From Tetrapyrgos nigripes (lineage: Eukaryota > Basidiomycota > Agaricomycetes > Agaricales > Campanellaceae), in NCBI GenBank assembly GCA_013368315.1, contig JAACJM010000005.1, positions 682,001 through 746,000 of the forward strand: a DNA stretch of 64,000 nucleotides, written 5' to 3'. Numbering within the stretch: position 1 is the first letter of the stretch; each line of letters starts with the position of its first letter. The position numbers and the translations under genes are program-made. Positions 11,960 to 23,288 of the stretch are shown here, piece by piece. The notes under the pieces were generated by a model that was not told where the DNA came from, searched no databases, and worked only from the letters and a program-made list of their open reading frames with translations.

Positions 11960-14095
11960 TAGGGGTGTCCACTGTAGCGTCAACTTTAGCTTGGCTACCC
12001 TCCTCTGAAACAGAGGCCGAGCAAGGCACAAGGTCCCAGGCCGAAATATGGTCTTTTCCTAAGCGACGATGGCATCGGACGGTGTGCCTAAGAAAAGATT
12101 GCATGCATTCCGGAAAACACAAGATTGCGTCTTCAACATGGGTGTAGATGTATTTCAGCGTTATTGTCCGTACCGGAAAAAATCCCACCGATGTAACAGA
12201 CATGTCCAGCCATTAGGATAGGTTGCGTGAACCTTAAAGAAAGAAAAAACCCCAAAAAGATATTCGGCAATATTTGTCCTCGGAGAAATACTCGTGGCTA
12301 CTCTAGACTTACTCTAGACTCAACCCAATTGTCGTGGCGGCTTGAAACCCGGAATCTATGTCAAATGATAGTACTTCGAAATATCATTAGGAACCCATCA
12401 GGCAGTGATAGAACTGTATATCAAGGCCTTGAAGTCGCGATGCTGATCACTGTGACATGGGAGATTGATAGAAAAGAGTATAGTCAAACGCTAGCAGGTC
12501 AGACAGTACAGCGCAAATCCGCACCACTGGGACCAAAAAATCTCGAGCAGTGAGCGCCACAATGGATCAAGGCTCCAAATCGACACGACGACTGGGCCCA
12601 TTTAAGGATGCGAAGACTCATCAGCCTCAAGACGGATTGTTTCGTAGTTAGAAGGAGGACTAGAGAAGATGGACGCAGTTCGCACCTAGGGCATACCTTG
12701 AACCGTTTGGCGCTGGTGTATGATTCGGCGGAAGAGAAGCTACGCCCGACGCAATTAAAACTCCCGTAAATCTCTGGCCATACATTGGTTATAAAAGGAA
12801 TTACAGGTGATTTAGGACTACATAGCGAAGATGGACGAAGTTAACACCTGGCGCATACCTTGAACCATTTGGCGCTGTATCCACTGAAGTGAAGCTACAC
12901 CAGGTGCAAGTGCCAAACTCAATGCAAACACTTGTAAATCTCCGGCCATACAAAGGGATTACAGGTGATATTATTGCGTGCCTTTCCAGAGTACAGAATG
13001 TAATACTCTGATAATGTAAATATCCCGTCTATAAATCCTTTGGCGGTGCCGGGGATTTACGGGGATTTGCACCCAGTGCTGTGTACATGATCAAGAGCAA
13101 TAGAGATTCGGGAAGGTATGGAACGAAGTCTCCCTTTGAGTTCTGCCCTCTCTCGCCGACAGAGTCGCACTTTGGAAACGCGGGATACGTCGGAGCGTAG
13201 TAGCATTTAGAAGATGGCTGATTATGCGTTATTGGTACGGATGAAGGAGTAGCTATTCTAGAGCAAGCATAAAGTGTAAGTCTCGGTTATCTGGCCCTCT
13301 CATTTTTTCTTCTTGTCTTTGCCCTTCATCGCGTACTTTGGACCTCTCTATTGTCTATTTCACAGAATAGAAAGAGGTCTACTCGTACGTCTAGGTCCGA
13401 GTTGAGAGGAACCGTTACATAAAGAGAACATGAGGAGGATGCGCAGACAAAACGGCGTACACGTGAAGCGAGTGAGGTGATTTATTGCGACTGGGACGCA
13501 CTGAGGACTTGAGACTCTGAAAGATAGAATACGATTTCCGCATGGCATGAGCCTCAAAAAGAATTACTGTTAAGTGTTGTAACGTACCTATGTCAGAAGA
13601 ACCAAACTTAAAAGACACTTAATCTCGAATATAAGGCTCCGATGTTACGTTCAGGATATCATGATATCGAGAAAATAGGGCTGGTATATAGAAGATACTT
13701 CTATAACAGCGGCTGCGGTGAAAAAATGTACTGAAAACTTGGGCTGCGTGAGCTTGATAAGTGCAAAGGGAGGATGATTGTCTTACCTGCGCAGCTAAAG
13801 CTCGGCTATCTGAGAATATGCAGCCCGAGTATTCTCCTATTAATACACCTTGACTGTACGGTGGAGACGGCCAAGGCCGCTCCTGAGTAAGATGCCTAAG
13901 GGAACATGCTGGCATAAGACTGACTACTAACAACACGAGGAAACCGTATGTATACTACATAGGAACTCCGCTCTAGACTCCGCCTAACCCTAACCCTAAG
14001 CCAGAACCCGGAGGAGGGATGCCAATCCCTACTCCAACGGTAAAAATGTGAGATTGGATGACTTCCCGCAGACGTTATTTGTCGAAAATCGAACA
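11960..14095 (+). repeat. segmental repeat, copy 1
   Basis: This block corresponds to 21800-23170 in the same orientation. Landmarks shared by both are GCTTGGCTACCCTCCTCTGA, CATCAGCCTCAAGACGGATT, GAGATTCGGGAAGGTATGGA and GACTTGAGACTCTGAA. Copy 1 carries two extra pieces absent from copy 2, about 12107-12560 and 13870-14035. Inside, a unit of roughly 160 bp (AGATGGACG...GGCGCATACCTTGAACC...ATTACAGGTGAT) is tandemly doubled at about 12668-12815 and 12828-12975. No intact open frame is preserved between copies, so it is probably non-coding or long dead. Confidence 0.8.
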
Positions 14096-14980
14096 ATTTC
14101 CTGTTACGATATCCTTAGCCGAGCTCGGCTAGAGCGTCCGCACGTCTCAAAAAACTGGATTTGAAATTTAGAGCCCGTTCCAAACTTTGTCAAGCCTTTC
14201 CATCTACAAAGGGGTTGCGAGGCCTTCATAGATGCTTTTGCCCACAATTTCTGGCATTATTTGAAATTTCTCTCCTCAAGCGAGCCATGTTTGGTAGTAC
14301 CTCCGGGGGTACTTCCTTATATGACTACTCAACTACACTCTACTATATATCCAGTACAGGTAGCATTCAAGTACATACATACCTACGAATTCATGGAAAA
14401 GTCATAGAGAGTAGCAAATGTGTCCTCTAGACCATTGCGAGGCCGAAGAATGAGGACGAGTTCTTTACACTGCGTTTCCGCGTGTGGCTATGTTGAGTTT
14501 GTCCCGGTTTCCTCCGTCTGTCTCGATCAAATTTCTTTCCGATTTTCTCCAGTAATAGAGAATATGCGCCCCTATTCTTGTAAGTATTCCCTTTTCAAGA
14601 GCTCAAGGGCTATATCTTCTTCTCATGTATATTGATTACAGCTCTGATTCTACACAATGATCTACACTCTAGTACTTTTCTCAGAAATTGAATCAGCAAT
14701 ATCCGTTTTTCGTTGAATATCTTCACTGGAGTGTGGTCTAGCATCTTAGATTTGAACTCATTTCTGCCACACTCAGTGCTGGCCCACACCCCCTTCATAC
14801 CTCCTGGTAAAAACATCTTGAGGCTTAGATATTTGTAGGCCATCTGATGGTGTCCCTTTTGCAACTGCTGATCGCCTCTTGACCTTGGTTTTTCAACACG
14901 GAAAAACACTTGACAAGTACAGAGACACATATAGAGAAGACATTGTGCATGCTTTTCAGTCCTGAAAGCTTTGATGCATC
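14096..14980. other. no gene recognised
   Basis: A 169-codon minus-strand open stretch (14610-15119) overlaps the start of the DUF6818-like pseudogene on the other strand and shows no domain signal. Otherwise nothing is seen. Confidence 0.4.
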
Positions 14981-15013
14981 TACATAAGCTCAAAAACTTC
15001 TCATCCAACAAAA

Positions 15014-16963
15014 ATGTCTTCTCCTCAATCCAACGTTCCTTTGAGTCCCAACCATGACTCAAACTCCAATAACCCATCCCACCAGTACATTCCACCCAAC
15101 TCCAGAACACAATTATCATTACCCAACCATGATCTTCCTACTGGATACTTTGCTCCACCACCAGGGCTGAGTCCATTGCGTGAACCTACAAGTAGATTTC
15201 CACAATTAGAAACTGTAAGCTGATCTGTTTTATCAGGATGTAGAACGTTGAAGACTCACCTAATCATATAGAATAGAGCCCATGGATATGCACCTCCCAA
15301 CTTTACCCACATTTCCATAGCTACACAAACTCAAGCCCCATGCATAACACCACCCTCCCAAACCACCATCCCATGCCCCATACCTCTGACAGCTACCCTC
15401 ATCCCCATCCTTGTGTCTGCATGCCTGCTCCTGGTTTCAATCTGCCTGATGACTTCAGACAAATGACATCTCACAAGAACCAAGAATATCACTGTCCACC
15501 ATCTCTGTGAGCCCTCGCACCTGATGAAGACTCAGAGTTCCCTGAAAATCCATCAGCCACAATGAAAGCACCCACTGCAAGACCTCCAGTCCCAGCTAGT
15601 CAGCTGCCCACAGCACAGGCTAGTACAACATGGAAGGCCTCCAAAAAACCTGGTGTCAAGCCCAATGATGCTGATTTGAAACCATGGGGTGTTAGTCATC
15701 CTACCGCTAAGGCCAAACCTTCTGCAAAGAAGCTGAAGAAGGAGGAGGAGGAGGATGCTGAGCCTGCACAGAAAAAGAGAGGAGGACATACAGCTGGTAC
15801 AATGACCTATGGAAATGAGGAACTTCGATATCTCATAGACTTGGTCAGGGAGTACATACCCTTGGGAGCGAACCACCACACTTTATAATGAATGGGCAAA
15901 GAAGAATGAGTATCATGAATGTGAAAGGTGACCCTTGTATGCCCATTGGAATACTGTAAGTTCTAGGATCTGTTCATAAAGCAGTCCAAATTGGTTAATC
16001 AGAGATTATAGCTTGTACAGACTGCTATAGAAATACCTACCGGTGATGCTGCCCTTGAAGCAGAAGGTGCCATCATGGAGAAGAGTGGTAGTGGTGATGT
16101 GCAGGATGATGATGTAATTTCAATTCATGCATCATCATCTGGTGAAGAGGGAGAAGAAGAGGAGGATGTGAAGCCAAAGCTGAAGAAGGGCAAAGGAAAG
16201 AAGAAAGAAAAGGAACCTACTGTTCTCATGAAGTCATACAAGGTTAAGGCACCACTCCCTATTCGTGACTGCCACTCTTGACAGAACCAAGCTACTGATC
16301 TCCTGGGCAGCATCTCAGCCTCTCTGAATCCAAACACTCTCCAACAACATGATGACACCTGTGCTGCTGCAAACCTCCAGCTCCTTCAGCTCCAGTTTCT
16401 GCAGAATCAAGTCACCCAACTGCAACAGCAGGTGCAAGCTGCTACACAGTGCACTCAAGAAGCAGAATCTGAGCTCAAATTACACAGAATGTTGGAGGGA
16501 AGCAGGAAAAGAAACTGTTCTCATTCTTGAAGCCAGAGTCATTCTCAATCTTGAGGGACATTGATATCAAACCCCTTCCCATTCCCCCTTCCACTTGTCT
16601 CACTGTTATCAGTGTTCATGCTCTCGTTCTTGCCATTATCAGCATTCATGCTCTTGTTCTCACCAGTGTTCTTTTTCAAGAGCTTCAGATGGTCGATATC
16701 ACTGTCCTTTGTCCCCAATGATCACTGCCACAACTCAGTCCACTGTGCACTCATACATTGATGAATATCTACATGATGTCGAGATGGTCAGACCCTGTCC
16801 ACTCACACTCCCTGTTGTTGCTGCCTCTTCTTGTGTCAGCCTAGATCAGCTTGCTGGAGTTGCTATAGGAGAGTTGGATCCTGGTGATATGGTCACTGTA
16901 CAGCCTCGGTCTGATGGAGATTATGATGTGCAAGTCTTGCCTTCAAAGAAGAGGCATACTTGA
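15014..16963 (+). pseudogene. Myb/SANT-like (DUF6818-type) protein with coiled coil, broken
   Basis: The reading starts MSSPQSNVPLSP in a Pro/Ser/Asn-rich region. An Ala/Pro/Lys segment follows, then RGGHTAGTMTYGNEELRYLI and DLVREYIPLGAN, then (after a frame change near 15885) YNEWAKKNEYHECER, YAHWNT and later KQSKLVNQ ... IEIPTGDAALEAE. GXXXYXXEEL, the IPLG motif, YN, and the LV...PTGD motif are the hallmarks of the DUF6818/SANT-like family, likely DNA-binding. An acidic-basic stretch and a Gln-rich coiled coil follow (16320-16480). In-frame TGA codons at 15929 and 16279 and at least one frameshift break it, so I call it a pseudogene, possibly from a mobile element. Element ends are not clear. 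Confidence 0.55.
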
Positions 16964-16989
16964 GTACATACATAGATAGTACTAGTAGT

Positions 16990-18236
16990 ACATGTATATA
17001 TCTCCCCCAAAATGTGAATTGATTTCTATTCTACTGGAACTACATGAAAGCGTGATACTCTGTCTCTTCAATGTATTTCTCCAAACATCATATCACCAAG
17101 TCCATCCCATAGCACTTTTACTGATGGACCTTGTAGTTCCAGTACTTACTGCTGTCTGTTAGCTGAGTTGAGCCTGAAGCTCCTCATTGTTGCTGTTATT
17201 GCTATCTAAGTGACTGCCTCTTCATGACAACGAGGTGATGATGTTGAATCACATACATCACAAATGTCATCTGGCAAAATAATCATCAGGTGAGAGATGA
17301 CTTGCAATGTGTGATGCACAACTTGCTTCTCTCTATCTGGTATAAACTTTGGCTGAGACATTGCTGTGAAGAATGGAGAAGAGTAGTGTGTCTCCAGCTC
17401 CTTCACATTGGTGCACTAGCAATGTGTGACTTTCTTCCCTCCATCTTGTGAAAGGTTGGGCTAAGACTATGCTGGGGTGAGTGAAGATGAGTGGCTTGTC
17501 TTCAGCTTCTTCACCACAGTACACCATAGATACTTCCGAGAGAAATTCATTCAGAAAATATTTGATGGACTCAATAGAAGATTGCTTGAGGTTGTTCATA
17601 TGAGCCACTTTGAGCCCAATGGGACAAAGAAATCACAGCCAAAGAAGATAGTAACATACCTCTTGGTTTGGCAATTTCATTTGTGAATCCATGTGTTTAA
17701 TCATTGGATTATGGACTTTGAGAGCAATGTAAGTGTGATATTTTTGCCGGGCATTTTTGACCTGGAGTAAATCTTGAATATTTCCACAATGGCCGGACTC
17801 CATATGGGACCGTTTGTGTGCCAAACCCGAGACTTATTGACATCTAAAAATTTCGTCCAAATATGCACTCATCCCTGCTGTCCGAGCATGCGTCTCGTTT
17901 TTCGCCAAAATGATGAATGCCCTACATTGAGCGAAGAAAAGCAGTGATTGCGTAGTGACAGTATTCTGTAAAGAAAGTGATGCGCACTTTAGTCACTACC
18001 AGGCTGTCATAAAAAGTTAATTAAGCTGCAGTACTCGCTAAACATCAAGAAGACGGTCGAAATTGAAGCTTGAAGTTTACCATCATAAGTATTAGAAGTT
18101 ATTATCGATTACAATGGCCCAAAGAACATCTGAATGGATACTTGATAATAGTTGTGCTACAATATGAGTACTTAGTGAAAGTGAGTGTATAATAAGTGCA
18201 CCAATCTCCAAATCTCAATCTCCCACGCAGGACCAG
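16990..18236. other. non-coding, includes a short copy of the 23.2 kb repeat
   Basis: The piece at about 17226-17290 (GGTGATGATG ... CACATACATCACAAATGTCA ... GGCAAAATAAT) is a decayed copy of 23165-23255, directly upstream of the PRMT3 gene. Most differences are C-to-T at CpG. Nothing else is coding. Confidence 0.5.
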
Positions 18237-20353
18237 TTACAACACTGCTTTCGCTTCCTCCTTCATCTCGCTCGCGATAACTCCTTTGACGATCCGCGCA
18301 AGCCCGTCTATCGCTGCCCCGCAAAACATCTCCCAACCTTCAGCGTTTTGATGCCTCTTTGATCCCTGCGTATTCATCACCATTGACCCATTATATTCCC
18401 AAATAGTGACGGCGATGGCAGGAGTGTTGTGGGAACGTTCGCCAGCTGCCATTTGTGGAATGAGGAAGGGAGGTTCAGCATCGGTGCCTATCTTGGACTT
18501 TTGGAACAGGGGGCTAAAATCTCTGTAAAGGCCGAGACGTTCCATGCTACCGATGGAAGATGGGATCATTCCCAGAGGTTTAGTACCCATTATAGCATCT
18601 GCGCTTACATTTCCCATCATAGGGGCAAGCTTTTCGGACATGGCAGTGGATTTGTGGAATAAATGAGGAGGTTGCTGTAGAATGAAGGTCAGTCGACCAA
18701 GAAGACTCGTAAACAAGGAATAGCTCGACTTACTTTGGCGACGGCTTTGAGCAAAGTTTGCATGTCCTGGATCAAGTCCTGCCAGAACGCAGACGGATTG
18801 TCATACCACAATCTGTGTATTTTTCCGTCTTTTATTGTTAGACATTGACGAATGGCAGCCATGGAATGGTATGTTGGGACCATAACATTCAGGATCCCCC
18901 CAGAAGTACTCGTTCCATATAAGGCTTGATATCTCGGATAAACGTATCCTCGCTAGAACCATCAGAAATCTTTAGGAAAACACACGGTAAAGAGGAAATT
19001 TGAAAGACATACCATATCAACTGGATTATTTTGGATACACCAAACTTCTGCCTTCTGCCAATTTTCCTCAACTTGAGCCAGTAATGATGGAGAATTTTGC
19101 CTCTTCGCCTCAGCGAGCAACATTCCCACTGTCTGCTCGACATCGGCCAAAAGCAGGACGGAATTGAGCAGCACTGTCAGAGTGCATTTGGCTTTGCTAC
19201 AGACCAAGGTGATCGCTTTAGTGTCAGACTGTGAAAGAGCGATTTTTTTCAGGAGTGAGTCGCCCCACAAGGATGTTTGGTTGAGGGAAATTGGAATAGC
19301 CTGGGAGATAAAAAGTTGTTTGTCAAACTGAACCTTTGTGTCGTTAGGAAAAGAGAGATCATGATTAGCATATGCTGAAGGCAAGTGAGTCTGATATGCG
19401 TACCTTTGTGGAAGGATCGGGATTTAAGACTGGTTCCTTCCCGACATCCGGCACTAGGTTTGAGGCAGCTGGAGTAAGTCTACTGACCTCCTCGCCCCAC
19501 GAGTATTTTTCGTACGGCACGTAGTTTGGCTTCTTTGATTCCTATTCATACTTAATCGAATACTTGCTTACAATATGAATGAGGAAACGAACCTTCAACT
19601 CCTTCGTGACGAGTTGCATATACAAATTCCAAATGCTAAACACCCCTCTTGCATCAGCTGTCATATGCGGTGCAGAAATCCTGTCAAGAAGAAATTCAAG
19701 TTGTCAGTAAACGTCGTCCATCAGTGGACTAAGAGGCAAGAACGAACATAACTATCCAGTGCTTGTCATCTACTCCCATAGCAACGAACGACTCCATCCC
19801 GAAATGACCCTCACTCGGACGCCAGAAGTGATCCTTCAGCCACATCTCCCATTCATCGAAAGTGTAGATTTCATCACGCATCAGGACAGTCTCGTCTGCC
19901 CACTCTTCTAGATTTTGGGATCCCTTGCGAGTTATCTTGGAGTTATGGCCAATTATGTCGTAGGATAGAAGGAATGTGTTTGGCTCTGGGTCGTCCTCGA
20001 TTAGAGAGCAGCGATAAGCTATCCAGGGTGCTTGAAAGCGTAGCTTCATCCAAGCGGCACGTGCGTGCTTAAGGATTTCTGATTGTGTGACTGGCTCCTG
20101 GAAAGCAAGGATACCGATTCCGTATTGGTGCATGTTGCCGTCGGAGTATTCACTACAAGGGCATCCAAAGTCAAGCAACGTCCCGTCGATAAAACCTGTT
20201 TACTACACACCTAGTACATGCGGAGGACCTCTCCCTACCATGTGTACGTCTGACATACTGTGTACCGTCGTGGGATAGCGTGAACTGGAGATGAGAGTGT
20301 GGTAGCTGTGGCTGAAATTGCCTGAAAGGGCCCATTTCGACGAAATCAGCCAT
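18237..20353 (-). CDS. HXXXD acyltransferase-like protein, paralog B
   Basis: Seven exons: 20353-20211, 20152-19748, 19680-19593, 19541-19404, 19333-19013, 18952-18734 and 18674-18237, 1752 nt, giving 583 aa. Exons 2 to 6 are identical in length to paralog A (6843-8922), and the protein aligns with A along its whole length. The motif SAPHMTADARG spans the exon 3 start. Other conserved blocks are GRERSSACT, MHQYG, APWIAYRC, WEMWLKDHFWRPSEGH, SKAKCT, STSGGILNVMVPTYHSMAA, SIGSMERLGLYRDFSP and NTQGSKRHQ. The enzyme is inferred to transfer an acyl group from CoA to an unknown acceptor. Intact frame in both copies argues that both are under selection. Confidence 0.75.
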
Positions 20354-20524
20354 AGAAACACTAAAAAGAAAATGGGGAGAGGAATCGTTGTCCAGATCCC
20401 GCCACTATGCGAATTATATATCCTAGGACGAAACTTAGAACGCCTTGTCAGAGTGGCAGAGGCGTTCCAGACCTCTGGGAGGATGTTGCAAAGTACGTTT
20501 GAGCTTGCAGTGTTCCTGGATTAA

Positions 20525-21870
20525 CATGAGTGCACAGGTACAGCGACCACTGGATGTCCGGACTGAATATGCACTGACAGATATTCAAACCCCAAAATTT
20601 TAAAAGTCTGTGCTACAACAGATGGCGAGACAAAAGTAAAGCTATGTATAAGTGAGTTCTCGCGGTCGGGAATCAAGTCAGAAATAAAAGAGTTTGCAAC
20701 TCAAAGTCATCAAGCTGAACAACAACCGGTAATTTCAGTGACCCGTCAGTCGCAGGGGTGCAGAAGAAATGAATATTCCCCAAAGCGCTCGGATCATAAG
20801 ATCAGCCCCTTGTCGATGTTACTACCACTCCGTAAGAAACTGACAGACAATAAATCAATCTTCCGCCACTGTCGGACAGCTGGGGCAAACTTTTGACTGG
20901 CTCTTGTAGAAGAGATTCATTGGTGACCCCATCCCTGGAGAAAACGGACTGATAGCGCCACAGTTCCTAGTCTTGGATTAGTTACCCTCCGCTGAAACAA
21001 AGCAGAGAAAGGCACGAGGTCCCCTGTAATCTCCATCTTTTTCTTTGTATTTCTCATCGTATACTCGAAGGCAGACAAGACGAACATGGAAAGTGGTCTC
21101 CCAGTGACCAGAGACATTCTGGGGTGGGCTGGCATCGTTGGAAATGCTAGGTATTCAGGAGTACTGAGCGGCCAAGACCATAGCGTGGACGGGGAAGAGC
21201 CAGGTATCATGAGTTGGCTACGGCGCCGACACTTTTCCTATTATGGGACCTCATTGAAGTGACAAAGCAGGTATAGCAACCGCCGTCAGTGGTCAAACTA
21301 TTTTTGCACCTTCTGAAGGCGTCAAGGTCAAATAAATTAAAGCCACTGACTAGGCATATGTGAATGTAATACTGACTTTATAGCCACTTCTGACTTGCTA
21401 CCAATGTTTTAGCAATGTCCGGGTACAGCGAAGACTGGATATACAGACTGAACATGCACTGACAGATACTCTCGTATTCCTTAGATAGCTAATAGGGTCC
21501 GCCAGAGTAGCTGACTCTGTGGGGACGAGCGTCACTTAGAGAGTCAGCTACTCTGACGGACTCTCATGTTTACTGTGGTCGTGATCTGGAGACACCCCAA
21601 AATTTTGGGAAGTCTATGCCACATCAGATGGTGAGGAAAAGGTAATGTTAGAGAGCTCTCGTAGCCGGGAATCAAGTCCGAGATAGTCGAGTTCACAACT
21701 CGATAGAATCAGTGACGTGCAGAAGAAATGAATACTCCCCAAAGCGCCCGGATGTCCCTTGTCAATATTATAATACCATTCCGTAAAGAAAACGGACCGA
21801 CAGTGCCATAGTTTCATGCTAAATCTGGCTTGGCTACCCTCCTCTGAAACAAAGCTGAGCAAGGCACGAG
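20525..21870 (+). repeat. tandem ~0.95 kb duplication in intergenic DNA
   Basis: Blocks at about 20530-21020 recur at about 21415-21870: GCACTGACAGATA, ACCCCAAAATTTT, GCAGAAGAAATGAATA(T/C)TCCC and TTACCCTCC(G)CTGAAACAAAG appear in the same order in both. The second copy carries a hairpin insertion at 21495-21563. The end of each block is the same sequence that opens the large segmental repeats at 11.96 and 21.8 kb. Confidence 0.65.
21495..21563. mobile_element. 69-bp hairpin insertion
   Basis: Two 23-bp arms, 21495-21517 and 21541-21563, are inverted copies with two mismatches (core CAGAGTAGCTGACTC / GAGTCAGCTACTCTG) around a 23-bp loop. The hairpin and its surroundings (about 21478-21590) are missing from the sister repeat near 20590, so it inserted after the duplication. 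It may be a tiny MITE. Confidence 0.6.
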
Positions 21871-23170
21871 TTCCCAGGTCAATATATGGTCCTTTCCTAA
21901 AGCGACGACGGCATCGCGGACGGTGTGCCTAGACGAAAGTCCCAAGTCGATACGATGACTGGACCCATTTAAGGATATGAAGACTCATCAGCCTCAAGAC
22001 GGATTGTTTCGTAGTTAGAAGGGAGACTAGAGAAGATGGGCGCAGCTCGCGCCTGGGGCATGCCTTTAACCGTTTCGCGCTGGTGTATTGGCGGGACAGA
22101 AGCTACACCCGGCGCGATTCAAACTCCTGTAAATCTCTGGCCATACATTGAATATACAAAGAAATTACAGCTGATTTAGGACGCAGTGTTAACACCTGGG
22201 GCATACCTTGAACCATTTGGTACTGGTGTATCCACGGAAGTGAAGCTACGCCCGGTGCAAACGCCCGTAGATCTCGGACCATACAAAGGAATTACAGGTG
22301 ATTTTATTGCGTGCCTTTGCAGGGTGAAAATTGTAATACTCTGATCAGCTAGAAATTCAAATCCTTTGTAAGTACCGAGGATTTACGGGAATTTGTACCC
22401 AGTGCTGTGTCCATGATCAAGAGCAATAGAGATTCGGGAAGGTATGGAACGAAGTCTCCCTTCAAGTTCTGCTCTCTCGTACTGACAGAGTCGCATTTTG
22501 GAAACGCGGGATACGCTGGAGAATAGAGAAAGTAGTAGCCTTTAGAAGATGGCTAATTATGCGTTATCGTGGCATAGATGAAGGAGTAGCTATTCTAGAG
22601 AACATGAGGAGGATATGCGTCCAAAACAGCATCCACCGCGTGAAGCGAGTGAGGTGATTTATTGCAACCCCGATGCCCTGAGGACTTGAGACTCTGAAGG
22701 ATAGAACACGATTCATACTTTCAAGCAGATTTAAGTTCATGTCTGTGGATGGCTAGAGCCTAGTGATAAGAATTGGCACATGGGGTGAGCGTTCAAAAGA
22801 ATTACCGTTAAGTGTTGTAGCTGCACCTGTGTCAAACGAGCCTGTATGGGTAGGTCGACGTCAGTAGCGGTGGACAAAGCAAGATAGTACGCCTTGAGGC
22901 ATTCTTATGATATCATTCACTTCCTTTGTCTTTTCCTACTTATATACTCACGACTCGCATATAACGGATACTTCTGCAACAGCGCTACGGTGAAAAGTTT
23001 TCCTGACCTGGACTGCATGAGCTCGATAAGTGCAAGAGAAGGATGGTTGTCCTGCCTGCGCAGCTGAAACTCGGCTATCTGACAATATGCAGCCCAAGCA
23101 TTCTCCTATTAATAGACGACCTTGACTGTACGGTAAAAATGTGAGATTGAAAACGACAAACAGCGGACGA
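21800..23170 (+). repeat. segmental repeat, copy 2
   Basis: Partner of the block at 11960-14095, same orientation, without the two pieces specific to copy 1. It ends close to the PRMT3 start, so the PRMT3 promoter sits partly in repeat-derived DNA. No gene is seen. Confidence 0.8.
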
Positions 23171-23288
23171 AGTGATGATGGTTTTGCACAAAGGCTCGAC
23201 GTGACAGTTGAGTCACGTACGTCACAAACGTTATCCGGCAAAAATAATCCGGCAATCTATTTTTCTTTCGAGAACCGTCACCTCCTCA

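Noticed and set aside
14610..15119. 169-codon minus-strand open frame
   Set aside because: It overlaps the first exon of the DUF6818-like pseudogene on the other strand, and composition looks like a shadow.
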